Shown piece by piece: positions 47,518-56,278 of a stretch of 64,000 bases of DNA. Source of the DNA: CATZDY01 sp045599035 (lineage in GTDB: Bacteria > Bacillota > Desulfotomaculia > Desulfotomaculales > Desulfocucumaceae); NCBI GenBank assembly GCA_045599035.1, contig JAZRVI010000009.1, positions 1 through 64,000 on the forward strand, written 5' to 3'. The notes under the pieces are model-generated. The model did not search any database and was not told the origin of the DNA. It saw only the letters and a program-made list of their open reading frames with translations. A program made the translations under genes and the position numbers. Each line of letters opens with the position of its first letter. Position 1 is the first letter of the stretch.

Positions 47518-47538
47518 GTTAAGACAATCTCCGTTCCC

Positions 47539-48387
47539 TTACAGGCTTTGAGCCAATTCAGTATAAGCATTCATTAATTTTTGGGTCAGACTGCCCGGCT
47601 CGCCCGAACCAATGACATGATCATCAACCTTGACCACCGGAGTAATTTCCGCAATGGAACCGGTAACAAAAGCTTCATTAGCTTTAAACAAATCATCCAG
47701 GCTAAAAGGCTCAATCCGAATTGGAATATTCAGCTTTTTGGCCAAGTCCAAAACCGTCAGGCGGGTAATTCCGGACAAAATGTGGTGATCCGCCGGATGG
47801 GTATATAGGTTTCCATTTTTGATCATAAAGATATTGCTGGCTCCACATTCGGTTACGGTTCGATCTGGCAAATAGAAAACTACCTCTCCGGCTCCCTGTT
47901 TGTGTGCAGCATTTTTAGCCAAAACTGCCGCTTGCAGGGAAATAGATTTAATTTGGCACATTTGCCAGCGAAATTCCTGCCGGGAAACAATTTTAATGCC
48001 CTTTTGATACTTATCCATGTTTTTGGCCGGAACCTCTTGAACGGTAATCATCAGACTGGGCTGCATTCCCGGTTCATAAATATGATTACGAGGGGCAATT
48101 CCCCGGGTAATCTGCAAATAAATCGAAGCTTCCTGAAGTTCACTTTGAACCAAAAGGTCTTGCATCAGTTGAGCAAGCTCCTGCCTGCTCCAGGGACACT
48201 CTATTTCGACCGCTTCCAGGCTGGCCAAAAGCCGCTGCAAATGATCTTCCAGCCCCATGAACTGACCATGATAAACCCGAATAACCTCATAGACACCATC
48301 CCCAAAAACATAACCCCGATCATTAATCGAAATTTTAGCCTCGGAAAAATCTCCAATCCAGCCATTCAAATAGACCAATGCTCCCAA
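47539..48387 (-). CDS. dat: D-amino acid aminotransferase (class IV)
   Basis: A 282-residue class IV PLP aminotransferase with YVFGDGVYEVIRVYHG, YLQITRG, the PLP-lysine segment CQIKSISLQAAVLAKN and ECGASNIFMIK. These fit D-alanine aminotransferase better than branched-chain enzymes. It would make D-glutamate or D-alanine for the wall. TTG start; its promoter is clear upstream. Confidence 0.88.
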   Translation of the reverse strand: MGALVYLNGWIGDFSEAKISINDRGYVFGDGVYEVIRVYHGQFMGLEDHLQRLLASLEAVEIECPWSRQELAQLMQDLLVQSELQEASIYLQITRGIAPRNHIYEPGMQPSLMITVQEVPAKNMDKYQKGIKIVSRQEFRWQMCQIKSISLQAAVLAKNAAHKQGAGEVVFYLPDRTVTECGASNIFMIKNGNLYTHPADHHILSGITRLTVLDLAKKLNIPIRIEPFSLDDLFKANEAFVTGSIAEITPVVKVDDHVIGSGEPGSLTQKLMNAYTELAQSL

Positions 48388-48510
48388 TTATTCCACCTTC
48401 TTTTAATGGTTTTTATTAACTTATGCTTTCATGCTGCTAAAAATTTTTTAGATTTCCATTTTTGCCAGATCCGGTGTTCCTCAGCCTACAGCTACTTTTA
48501 TCTGAATTAT

Positions 48511-48539
48511 ATTGTAGCCTTACCTATCTAATTTGTCAA
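48511..48539 (-). promoter_or_regulatory. Sigma-A promoter for the D-amino acid aminotransferase gene
   Basis: On the minus strand TTGACA (48539-48534) and TACAAT (48516-48511) are spaced 17 bp and lie about 120 bp upstream of the dat start. Confidence 0.8.
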
Positions 48540-48669
48540 TCAGCAGGCTGCAAATTATCCTTTGGAGCCAGGTTCAGAAAAATATTTAAAAGATTTTGCT
48601 TAAAAGGAAGGAAATTTGCTTAAATAAGCTGAAAGTATTCCTAAATCTATTTTTGGGAGGTTTATATTT

Positions 48670-49026
48670 ATGGCAAAAATTTTGGTTGTTTCCTGTGAAA
48701 ATGTTCGGGACAAAAGCTGCGTTGCCTGTCTGAAATGCTTCAAAGCGGTTGAACTGGGAGCCGGTGAATACGGCCAGCACGAAGAAGGTGCTCAAATCGT
48801 AGCTATTTCCGGCTGCGGCGGCTGCCCCGGCCTGGTTATGCCCAAAGTTGCTCTGGTTATGGATTGTGCAGACGGTCTGGGTCGGGAAATTGATACCATT
48901 CACCTGGGTACCTGCATGAAAGCAGCCTGCAACACCGGCGGCTGCCGTTTGGATCTGGAAAAAACTGCTGAAATGCTGCGGAACAAATACGGCGTAAAAG
49001 TTATTATTGGAACTCACAATTACTAA
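48670..49026 (+). CDS. CGGC-domain metal-binding protein
   Basis: A 118-residue protein with SCVACLKCFKAVE, the diagnostic ISGCGGCPGLV and HLGTCMKAACNTGGC, together nine or more cysteines. CGGC domains are thought to bind metal and occur in anaerobes; function unknown. GGGAGGT precedes the ATG; a terminator follows directly. Strong GGC/GCC codon bias hints at high expression. Confidence 0.85.
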   Translation: MAKILVVSCENVRDKSCVACLKCFKAVELGAGEYGQHEEGAQIVAISGCGGCPGLVMPKVALVMDCADGLGREIDTIHLGTCMKAACNTGGCRLDLEKTAEMLRNKYGVKVIIGTHNY

Positions 49027-49041
49027 AAGCAGAATTTAAGG

Positions 49042-49078
49042 CAGGGAAGGTATCTCTATTGATGCCTTCCCTGTTTTA
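49042..49078 (+). terminator. Terminator of the CGGC gene
   Basis: CAGGGAAGG / CCTTCCCTG stem with a 14-base loop followed by TTTTATA on the plus strand, 15 bp after the stop. Confidence 0.8.
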
Positions 49079-49090
49079 TAAACAAGGCAT

Positions 49091-49131
49091 AAAAAAGCTA
49101 AAACAGGCTCCAACCTGTTTTAGCTTTTTTT
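49091..49131. terminator. Bidirectional terminator between the CGGC and M23 genes
   Basis: A 17-bp stem, AAAAAAGCTAAAACAGG against its complement ending in TTTTTTT. It overlaps the M23 stop codon and mainly serves that minus-strand gene. Confidence 0.85.
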
Positions 49132-49759
49132 ATTCCTGTGTTTTCTTTCTTAAAAGCAGAGCAACAACGGCAGCTCCCACAACCAGGCCGATAACCAGAC
49201 AAAGTACATTGCCGCTATAGGAATCCTGACTGAAAACCGCTCCAGTTTTGGTTTCCGAAGCAAAGGTAAAGCTCAGATCCGGATATTCATTTAACGGATT
49301 ATAACGGGTTTCCTTATACCAGGCTTCAAAATGCAGGTGAGGTCCGGTGGAATTTCCGGTTTCGCCTACATAACCGATAATTTGTCCGGCTTTGACGGTT
49401 TCTCCCGGTTTAACCAAAACCTTGCTCATTTGAGCGTATAAAGTGGCATAACCAGGGCGTTCAGTATTGTTAATTTTGCAGTAAATTCCATAGCTGTCAG
49501 CATCGGTATCGCTGTAATAATTTTTATCAACAGTTCCAGCATGAGCCGCCAAAACTGCGGTACCTTCAATTTGATTGCCGGCAATATCAACACTGGGATG
49601 CTCCTTGGTGTAAGCCGCACTAATATAAGTAAAACCTTTGGCCGGCCAAACATAGTAGCTGCCTTCACCGGCAACAATTCCTCCTTCCGGAGGAGCGGCC
49701 AAAGCTCCAGCCGTCGGCAGAACCAACAGTAAAACCAGCCATAAAATCATTTTACGCAT
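49130..49759 (-). CDS. Exported M23-family peptidase-like protein with C-terminal membrane anchor
   Basis: About 209 residues: signal peptide to about residue 22, an M23 lysostaphin-fold domain with the GGHLHFE-type site written GPHLHFEAW, plus the VKAGQIIGYVGETGNS element, and a C-terminal hydrophobic helix ending RKKTQE. The first zinc-ligand H-x3-D motif is represented by HPSVDIAG. ATG 49759 is chosen because the ATG six bases upstream touches the AAGGAGA site. It is probably a wall-associated hydrolase. A consensus promoter lies about 110 bp upstream. Confidence 0.85.
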   Translation of the reverse strand: MRKMILWLVLLLVLPTAGALAAPPEGGIVAGEGSYYVWPAKGFTYISAAYTKEHPSVDIAGNQIEGTAVLAAHAGTVDKNYYSDTDADSYGIYCKINNTERPGYATLYAQMSKVLVKPGETVKAGQIIGYVGETGNSTGPHLHFEAWYKETRYNPLNEYPDLSFTFASETKTGAVFSQDSYSGNVLCLVIGLVVGAAVVALLLRKKTQE

Positions 49760-49870
49760 AATCATTCTCCTTATTTTTCAAGCACTCGCCAAAAGCCCAA
49801 TACACAGTTTTTCGTAGACTTTTCGCAGTCGAAATTCCGCCTATTCTGACGAATCCTTTTATATAGCTGT

Positions 49871-49899
49871 ATTATACAATCAATATTAGTTTGCGTCAA
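49871..49899 (-). promoter_or_regulatory. Sigma-A promoter for the M23 gene
   Basis: TTGACG (49899-49894) and TATAAT (49876-49871) with 17-bp spacing on the minus strand. The roughly 100-nt leader contains a 31-base segment that recurs at 19139 with about two changes. Confidence 0.85.
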
Positions 49900-49953
49900 G
49901 TAAAATAAGTATTTTTAAACAGGGCAACAGCATTTGCAAAACACACTCAGAAT

Positions 49954-50319
49954 TATTGAGACCCCTACAGATTTACACTACTCTCAAACGACCACAACAG
50001 CGAGGTGGAAGGGGCTGGAGATTTAGACCCCTACAGATTTACACTACTCTCAAACTACGGATATATTCTAACCTTAACCAATGCCGATTTAGACCCCTAC
50101 AGATTTACACTACTCTCAAACTAGGTGGACGGTCGAAGACTACATTAAATTGATTTAGACCCCTACAGATTTACACTACTCTCAAACATTCTCTACGAAC
50201 TACCGGATCATTAGGTTGATTTAGACCCCTACAGATTTACACTACTCTCAAACCTGAATTGGTGGATACTGTCCAAACTCTCTGATTTAGACCCCTACAG
50301 ATTTACACTACTCTCAAAC
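49954..50319 (-). CRISPR. CRISPR array 1: six 36-bp type II repeats, five 30-bp spacers
   Basis: Repeats start at 49954, 50020, 50086, 50152, 50218 and 50284. In crRNA sense (minus) each begins GTTTGAGAGTAGTG and ends with GGGGTCTAAATC, except the leader-distal copy at 49954, which keeps the array 2 form GGGGTCTCAAT and has one terminal change. All spacers are 30 nt and differ. Transcription from the leader at 50320-50495 toward the left is inferred from repeat degeneration and from tracrRNA complementarity. The array 1 variant (A for C near the repeat end) separates it from array 2. Confidence 0.97.
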
Positions 50320-50495
50320 CTCAAATCTCAAATCTATATTTGAGGATACGGCACTATGAACCGTTGAGAGTGTGCAAAAAGAGATCAAAATCAGAACTCG
50401 CATAAATCATTTTACTACAGTTTATGCCGCAAGGCAAGTCAAAATTAAGATTCATGATATGCTGTTCAAGTATAATCAATATTTCTTTCAAAACT
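50320..50495 (-). promoter_or_regulatory. Leader of CRISPR array 1 (duplicate of leader 2)
   Basis: 176 bp lying exactly between two repeats. A core at 50345-50444 is identical over 100 bases to 51850-51949. On the minus strand it contains TTGACT and, 17 bp later, TGTAGT, a plausible promoter about 80 nt ahead of the first repeat. It differs from leader 2 by an extra CTCAAAT near the repeat junction. Confidence 0.85.
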
Positions 50496-50531
50496 AGTTG
50501 AAACCCCTACAGATTTACACTACTCTCAAAC
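50496..50531 (-). repeat. Isolated CRISPR repeat outside leader 1
   Basis: A full 36-bp repeat with three changes, all in the distal end (AGTTGAA instead of GATTGAG on the plus strand). It lies on the outer side of leader 1 and abuts the truncated antitoxin frame, providing its stop codon. It is not followed by a second repeat at spacer distance. Confidence 0.9.
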
Positions 50532-50699
50532 CTTAACTCCACTAAGCTCCTCAAGTTTCTTTTGACTTATGCCTTTTTCTTGCCTTGCCTTAATCAGTTC
50601 ACCTATAAGAGCTACTCTAAAGTTGCTTCCTGCTACCTCCTCTGGGGTTAAAAGAGTGTCCATATACTCTAAAGCATCTCTTCCAATAGCATTATTCAT
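50526..50699 (-). pseudogene. Truncated HigA/XRE-type antitoxin ending inside a CRISPR repeat
   Basis: A 57-residue frame with ATG 50699 and AAAGGAGCG ribosome site. The N-terminus MNNAIGRDALEYMDTLLTPE and the start of an XRE helix-turn-helix, KARQEKGISQKKLEELSGV, match HigA-like antitoxins. The protein stops where the recognition helix should follow; the last Val and the TGA come from the CRISPR repeat at 50531. The DNA-binding domain is therefore incomplete. It overlaps the end of the toxin remnant, the normal toxin-antitoxin gene order. Confidence 0.7.
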
Positions 50700-50794
50700 A
50701 CTGTACGCTCCTTTCTATCAAGTCTGCAAGCTCTCGCTTTGCTTTCCCTATTTCGCTTGCCGATCTAAGTTCCCATATTTCACCGTCAAAGAAT
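50692..50794 (-). pseudogene. Remnant of a RelE/HigB-like toxin gene
   Basis: The frame runs from the repeat boundary to a TAA at 50692. It reads FFDGEIWELRSASEIGKAKR and then a C-terminal tail LADLIERSVQYE. DGEIWELR resembles the mid-domain motif of HigB/gp49-type toxins and EIGKAKRELADLIER their C-terminal helix. The roughly 35-40 residues usually between them (the RNA-binding beta core) are missing, and the N-terminus is cut by the repeat. It is almost certainly inactive. Confidence 0.6.
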
Positions 50795-51831
50795 GATTGA
50801 GACCCCTACAGATTTACACTACTCTCAAACAAAATTGTGTAATTGGTGTGAGTTTAACGGGATTGAGACCCCTACAGATTTACACTACTCTCAAACTATC
50901 CCAGTCGCATTAATCCTTTTACCATTGATTGAGACCCCTACAGATTTACACTACTCTCAAACAAGGCTTTATGTGTTAAAGAAGGAGGCTTGGATTGAGA
51001 CCCCTACAGATTTACACTACTCTCAAACGGCGAAATGTTTGTTCAGAAGACAAGGGAAGATTGAGACCCCTACAGATTTACACTACTCTCAAACGCCAAC
51101 GCCTGGGAGATTTGCAAGCAACGATGATTGAGACCCCTACAGATTTACACTACTCTCAAACGTAACCCCCGGCTGGTAGTCGCTCATTGCCAGATTGAGA
51201 CCCCTACAGATTTACACTACTCTCAAACGAGGGGTTAAAGTATTTCCCGTTTGGGACGGTGATTGAGACCCCTACAGATTTACACTACTCTCAAACCCAG
51301 AGGTTGGCCATAAGAAGCCAAACCCTTCGATTGAGACCCCTACAGATTTACACTACTCTCAAACGCAAAAATATAATTATTGATGATTTCCAGGCGATTG
51401 AGACCCCTACAGATTTACACTACTCTCAAACCTTCGCCGGAATGGACTAAGCACCAGTTAGGATTGAGACCCCTACAGATTTACACTACTCTCAAACCGG
51501 GTATCGTCTGGATGATTGGGGCGGAATGATTGAGACCCCTACAGATTTACACTACTCTCAAACTGGGATGCCGGATTAACTACTTTAATTCTAGATTGTG
51601 ACCCCTACAGATTTACACTACTCTCAAACTCATAGTCTGCCAAGGCGTACCAAGATTTATGATTGAGACCCCTACAGATTTACACTACTCTCAAACAATA
51701 ATTGGATTGGCGGACGAGCTGACGCAAAGATTGAGACCCCTACAGATTTACACTACTCTCAAACTGGAAAGAAATTCAGTCCGAACCTTGTCCCAGATTG
51801 AGACCCCTACAGATTTACACTACTCTCAAAC
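50795..51831 (-). CRISPR. CRISPR array 2: sixteen 36-bp type II repeats, fifteen 30-32-bp spacers
   Basis: Repeats start at 50795, 50861, 50927, 50993, 51059, 51126, 51193, 51261, 51329, 51396, 51462, 51528, 51594, 51661, 51729 and 51796. In crRNA sense they read GTTTGAGAGTAGTG to GGGGTCTCAATC; only the copy at 51594 has a change (GTG for GAG). Spacers vary from 30 to 32 nt. The open frames seen here (repeating ETPTDLHYSQT) are artefacts of the repeats. The leader lies on the right, next to cas9. Confidence 0.98.
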
Positions 51832-52016
51832 CTCAAATCTATATCTGAAGATACGGCACTATGAACCGTTGAGAGTGTGCAAAAAGAGATCAAAATCAGA
51901 ACTCGCATAAATCATTTTACTACAGTTTATGCCGCAAGGCAAGTCAAAACCAAGATTCATAATGTACTTTTTGCTCAAGTACGGAAGTAAAACCAACCAG
52001 CCAGAAGGCCGTTTTT
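51832..52016 (-). promoter_or_regulatory. Leader of CRISPR array 2
   Basis: 185 bp with the 100-base core (51850-51949) shared exactly with leader 1. The minus-strand promoter is TTGACT (51947-51942) with TGTAGT (51924-51919), 17 bp apart, giving a predicted start near 51912 and about 80 nt of leader RNA before the first repeat. Confidence 0.85.
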
Positions 52017-52051
52017 GATTGAGACCCTACAGATTTACACTACTCTCAAAC
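52017..52051 (-). repeat. Isolated CRISPR repeat in the predicted cas9 3' untranslated region
   Basis: A 35-bp copy of the repeat lacking one C of the CCCC run. It lies outside leader 2 and 131 bp behind the cas9 stop codon on the same strand, so readthrough cas9 mRNA would contain it in crRNA sense. Confidence 0.9.
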
Positions 52052-52079
52052 GAATTTCCTCTCCACGAACAACCATAAA

Positions 52080-52121
52080 GCGGCTTATATCCCATGTGCA
52101 AGCACGTGGGTTCTACGCCGC
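52080..52121 (-). terminator. Hairpin behind cas9 (possible terminator or IS605-type end relic)
   Basis: CCCATGTGC-AA-GCACGTGGG nested within GCGGC/GCCGC. On the minus strand it is followed only by TTTATGG, a weak T-run. The GTAGAACCCACGTGC portion also resembles right-end hairpins of IS200/IS605 elements. Confidence 0.45.
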
Positions 52122-52182
52122 AAATTATAACCCATTTTAAGATCCAGCTTGCACCGTTTGGAAATTATTACGGTTCTCCAAC

Positions 52183-55100
52183 TCATAACAGATCAAGCAG
52201 GTTCTCGCTGCGGGAAACGAAGAGACCAGCTGCAGACATATCGACAATACGCAGATCAGAGAATTCTTTCTTCCAGCCGGAAAGGTACATACTCCTTCTT
52301 GCCTTAAATGCACTACTGCTCAATCCAATATCCGACAAATCAATACCATTCGGCTGGCGAGAAAAAATGAGATTGATTTTTGACAAAGCACGGCATTGTG
52401 CGTCAAGGTCAAGTCCGGCAAACACAGCACGCTGTTCCTTCAGAGCACGCACAGAAACACCGGGACGCTTTGAAAAAATCGAGTTTTCCAGCTTGTCGGA
52501 ATAGAGATCATACAGCTTCAGATTTTCTTCTTTGGATACTCCATCGAATTTCGGAGAAATTATATAGTTCGGCATGGATTTCTTCTTTATGGATTCCTTC
52601 TTTTCCGCAATCCGTTCAATGCGTTTGATGTATCGTTCGGTATCATATCCACAGATAAACTGCGTCAGAGGCAGGAAACCAACTCTGCCGTCCTTTATAG
52701 AGCCGGATGACAGGCAGACAAGGAAACCATCCAGCGAAAGAAGCGTGTTCACTTTCAGGATTCGCATACCAAGCGGGAAAAATACATCACTTGCTTTTTT
52801 GCCGTTGGCTTCAAGGGTTGTCTGAATGTATTCCGCTGCAAAATTGTCGTCCTCAACAAAGCGTTCGCTGTACATAAGCTCAACCGGGAAAAACATAATC
52901 TCCTTTTTTTTCCTGCTGGTATATCCTGCAAGCACAAAAAATGTACTTGTAGAACCATTATATCCTCCGTATTTTGCAGGATCCATCCCTTTCTTAAGGG
53001 GGATCAGGTTCTTGCGTGCCTTGAGCGGGTTTTGGTCAAAGAACCCTCCGTTCTGCCCGCGGTGTCGGCAGAATTGATACTGTGTAATATGAATCGCATT
53101 CTTCGCCATCGTTTTTCTGACTTTGGCAAGATCCTCCGCACCGCTCCAGACAAGATTACCATAGGGCTTCTGCTGCCGATTGAAGATCTTTTTCACCGAG
53201 ATGTTATATTCCTGACTGGTATCAAACCAGCGTTTGGTAAAAATTTCATGATACACATTTCCAACCACGATATTCAGATAGGCATCCTTGGCATGGTGCA
53301 GATCGTTAACGGAGCGGCATTTCAGCATATCGAACTCCTGACGAAATTCCGATACCATGCCTGCTTTGACATAAACTATCTCTGTTTCAGGATAACGATC
53401 TTTCAATATCTGAGCTGCAGCCTTTGTGGATTGGCGGGTTTCCACCAGCTGACGGTTGATAAACTGGTGCAGTTCGTCATCATTAAAGCCTGTCTGACGA
53501 GTCAGACGGCGGAATTTTTCTTCGGTAATAAGTTTGTTACTCTTAAGATATTCCCACATCCCGTGCATGGCAGACCTGATCTCTGGATCGATTGGGTAGC
53601 GGTCGCCCTTAAGACCGTTGGCAGACGACAGAACAAGCACCTTGTTATTGAGAATACTGTCATCCTTAACCTTTGATTGAGGATAGATGTGGTCTATATC
53701 GTAAAGCTTTGTGCTGAGCTGCGTAAGGTCAATAGGCTGACCGGTATACATACATCTGCCCATCTGCATATAATAAAGGTACAGCCGGTCGCTCTGCAAA
53801 CGGTTATCTGCAGAATCGCCCATGTCTTCAAGTTCCCTGGCGAGCCTGCGGGCATCATCAGTCTTGATCTGCTTATACAACGCTTGAAGCTGTACACATC
53901 TTGAAAGGGTACGGGTGCCTTTCTGGTCGGGAGTTCCGCCTCTTGCCATCTCAATAAAAATCTTTTCGGGAGTGCCGTCCATGGCCTTAACAACCTCGGA
54001 GACAATATCAATTGCACGAATGATGGGACGCTTGACGGCATTAGAAATATACATATCATCAAGACGCTCTGCAAGAGTCTTTTGGTTTTCAGGCTTGGAA
54101 TAATGTTCCACGGTGAAGGCTTCAATTTCATCACGGAAAGTATAGCGTTCCGAAAGAAGCTGCATGAGATTGTCATTGGTTTCCCAAAGAGCTTCGATAA
54201 TAGTGAAAGTTTCACCTGTTTCCTTGTTTGCACCGGTAATTTCGGTGAGCAGTCTTCTTGAAAGACGGCCAAACTCCTTAAGCTTGAGACGGAGAATATA
54301 TTTTCTGTCATCTGGTGATAGAGACGGATATTCTCTCTCAAGCCAGTGTTCCATGCGTCTCTTATCTTCGGAATAAGCAGCGTGCTTAATGATAGTCTCA
54401 ACATCGTCTTCAGAAAGAGTTCCGTTATCAAGCATTCTCTTGAAGCTCTGATATGACTTTAGACTTGCCTTAACAGTTGCATCAATTCCGGACAATTCAT
54501 CACCAGGCTGCATATCGCCACGAGCCTTTAGATATGTTTCAATACCTTTCAGGGTAAGCTTTTTCTTGCTGTCTACAAAAAGCTTATTGAAAATATCCTG
54601 TTTAGCTTCTACGGATATACTATCCTGGTTGATTTTCAGATTGTTCAGCTCATTGAGAACCATAAAGCGGCTGTAAAGGAGAGAACAATACGGAAGAACA
54701 TCTTCACCGGGAAGATAAGTGCAGGTGTTGGTCATTCTGGCAATGAAATTTTCCTCACTCTTGTCGAGATCAACCATGTTCTTGAAATTCCAGGGGTATA
54801 TTTTCCCGGACTTTCTTTCAATCCATGCGTGACTGGAAGCACGGTTGAGCGGTCCAACATAATAAGGTATGCGGAATTCAAAAACAGAGATGATTTTTTC
54901 AAGGTTGGATATTCCTTCTGCGTCCTTTACTGTCAGAAACGGCAGGTATTCCTGGGCATGACTCAAAATCTCATTCAGCTCATAATGATAAAGCTGCTGC
55001 GGGATAACACGATTGTCGCCGTCTTTCTGCTTGGGTAAAAAGGTATTCAGGGCAAGACGGTTCATCATGTCGTCATAGCGTTCCTTATCAGCGTCAGCAA

Positions 55101-56277
55101 CTTCTATGTTTTTTACGATTTTGCTCAGAAAAGAGGAAAAGTTTTCTTTTTTAACCTTTTTTACATTTGAACTGTTTTTAACCGATTTTGTATTGTAGGA
55201 ATATGCAGCGTAGTTTTCTTTTCCATCAAGTCGGAAGATTTCATTATATTTCGTGGGGCAGTATTTGATTATAAAGCTCTTTAGCCACTTCAAATCCTCT
55301 GCGTGGCGATTGTATATCTCAATCTTTGCCTCGGAAATACATGATTTGCCGCAGAGTGTAATGTTCAGCAAAGCACAGTCATACATTCTCCGCATGACAT
55401 GCAGAAGCTGGCCGTCATCTCCCAGATCCTTAAGTGCTGCATCAAAAGTATCTTCGTCAGCTCCGAGAGAGAGAGATTTAAGTTCTGCATACTCTTCTTT
55501 CTTTTGGAAAATATCTTTCGGTGCTGCACTACCTCCGCAGAGAAGGGTTATTAAGGCATCTGCACTAAATATAAAATCATCAGTTGAAGATTTTACAGGC
55601 TTTTTTCCACCAAGAACTTCCTCTATAAACAGAGATTTTTTTCCTTTTACGCCAATATCTTTCTGCATAATTTCCTGAATCACGGAATAGGAAACAGTAT
55701 TCTTCCAGGGAAGAAAGGTTTCACAGTCGTCTTCAAGATAATTTACAAAAGCATCATAGGATTCTTTAAAGTCACGAATATTCTCAACGGATGCGTCAAG
55801 GAGAAAATGACCGCGATGAGCAACAAGCCACGCACAAGCTATGTACACAAGACGAACATCATGCTCCTCGCTGCTTGTCATCAGGTCATAGATAAGATGG
55901 TGGATGGTCGGATATTCTCTGTGGTAATCATCGTCGGAAATACCACCATCAAACAGCTTTACGCCATACTGGGTTTCGTCACTAAAAAGAGCACTTTCCT
56001 TGCGGCGGATGAAAAAGTTGGGGTCAACTTTTGCTATTTCCGATGCAAAGATTTCAGATATAAGCTGAACACGCTGCTGACGACGATCCAAACGCCTTCT
56101 CGCAGTTCGGTTTGCTCTGCGTTCTGCTGCCAATGCCGCAGCTTCAAAGGTTGTAACGCCCCATACTGGTTCACCGTGAAACTTCAAAAGATTATAGTCT
56201 TTTCCTGCTGCTGCATATCCTACAGAATTCGTACCTATATCCAGTCCAAGGTAATATGTTTTTTTCTTATTTTTCAT
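52183..56277 (-). CDS. cas9: Cas9 RNA-guided endonuclease, type II-A-like
   Basis: A 1364-residue Cas9. RuvC-I LGLDIGTNSVGY (D13), Arg-rich bridge helix at about 52-75 (RRANRTARRRLDRRQQR), a large helical recognition lobe, RuvC-II EKIFIEMARGG (E776), HNH YDIDHIYPQS with H863 and N887, and RuvC-III HHAKDAYLN (H995, D998) are all intact. Segments such as YPWNFKNMVD and ARMTNTCTYLPGEDVLP, and the length, place it near II-A enzymes. GGAGG precedes the ATG. cas1, cas2 and csn2 are not found on either side in this window. Codon use differs from the host genes (more AAG, CTT, TCA), indicating acquisition. Confidence 0.97.
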   Translation of the reverse strand: MKNKKKTYYLGLDIGTNSVGYAAAGKDYNLLKFHGEPVWGVTTFEAAALAAERRANRTARRRLDRRQQRVQLISEIFASEIAKVDPNFFIRRKESALFSDETQYGVKLFDGGISDDDYHREYPTIHHLIYDLMTSSEEHDVRLVYIACAWLVAHRGHFLLDASVENIRDFKESYDAFVNYLEDDCETFLPWKNTVSYSVIQEIMQKDIGVKGKKSLFIEEVLGGKKPVKSSTDDFIFSADALITLLCGGSAAPKDIFQKKEEYAELKSLSLGADEDTFDAALKDLGDDGQLLHVMRRMYDCALLNITLCGKSCISEAKIEIYNRHAEDLKWLKSFIIKYCPTKYNEIFRLDGKENYAAYSYNTKSVKNSSNVKKVKKENFSSFLSKIVKNIEVADADKERYDDMMNRLALNTFLPKQKDGDNRVIPQQLYHYELNEILSHAQEYLPFLTVKDAEGISNLEKIISVFEFRIPYYVGPLNRASSHAWIERKSGKIYPWNFKNMVDLDKSEENFIARMTNTCTYLPGEDVLPYCSLLYSRFMVLNELNNLKINQDSISVEAKQDIFNKLFVDSKKKLTLKGIETYLKARGDMQPGDELSGIDATVKASLKSYQSFKRMLDNGTLSEDDVETIIKHAAYSEDKRRMEHWLEREYPSLSPDDRKYILRLKLKEFGRLSRRLLTEITGANKETGETFTIIEALWETNDNLMQLLSERYTFRDEIEAFTVEHYSKPENQKTLAERLDDMYISNAVKRPIIRAIDIVSEVVKAMDGTPEKIFIEMARGGTPDQKGTRTLSRCVQLQALYKQIKTDDARRLARELEDMGDSADNRLQSDRLYLYYMQMGRCMYTGQPIDLTQLSTKLYDIDHIYPQSKVKDDSILNNKVLVLSSANGLKGDRYPIDPEIRSAMHGMWEYLKSNKLITEEKFRRLTRQTGFNDDELHQFINRQLVETRQSTKAAAQILKDRYPETEIVYVKAGMVSEFRQEFDMLKCRSVNDLHHAKDAYLNIVVGNVYHEIFTKRWFDTSQEYNISVKKIFNRQQKPYGNLVWSGAEDLAKVRKTMAKNAIHITQYQFCRHRGQNGGFFDQNPLKARKNLIPLKKGMDPAKYGGYNGSTSTFFVLAGYTSRKKKEIMFFPVELMYSERFVEDDNFAAEYIQTTLEANGKKASDVFFPLGMRILKVNTLLSLDGFLVCLSSGSIKDGRVGFLPLTQFICGYDTERYIKRIERIAEKKESIKKKSMPNYIISPKFDGVSKEENLKLYDLYSDKLENSIFSKRPGVSVRALKEQRAVFAGLDLDAQCRALSKINLIFSRQPNGIDLSDIGLSSSAFKARRSMYLSGWKKEFSDLRIVDMSAAGLFVSRSENLLDLL

Positions 56278-56278
56278 C

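Noticed and set aside
50793..51910. Open frames repeating ETPTDLHYSQT across the arrays
   Set aside because: They are translations of the 36-bp CRISPR repeats plus spacers, with no ribosome site or family similarity.
52094..52504. Plus-strand frame across the cas9 3' end
   Set aside because: It is a shadow of cas9 in another frame, without a ribosome site.
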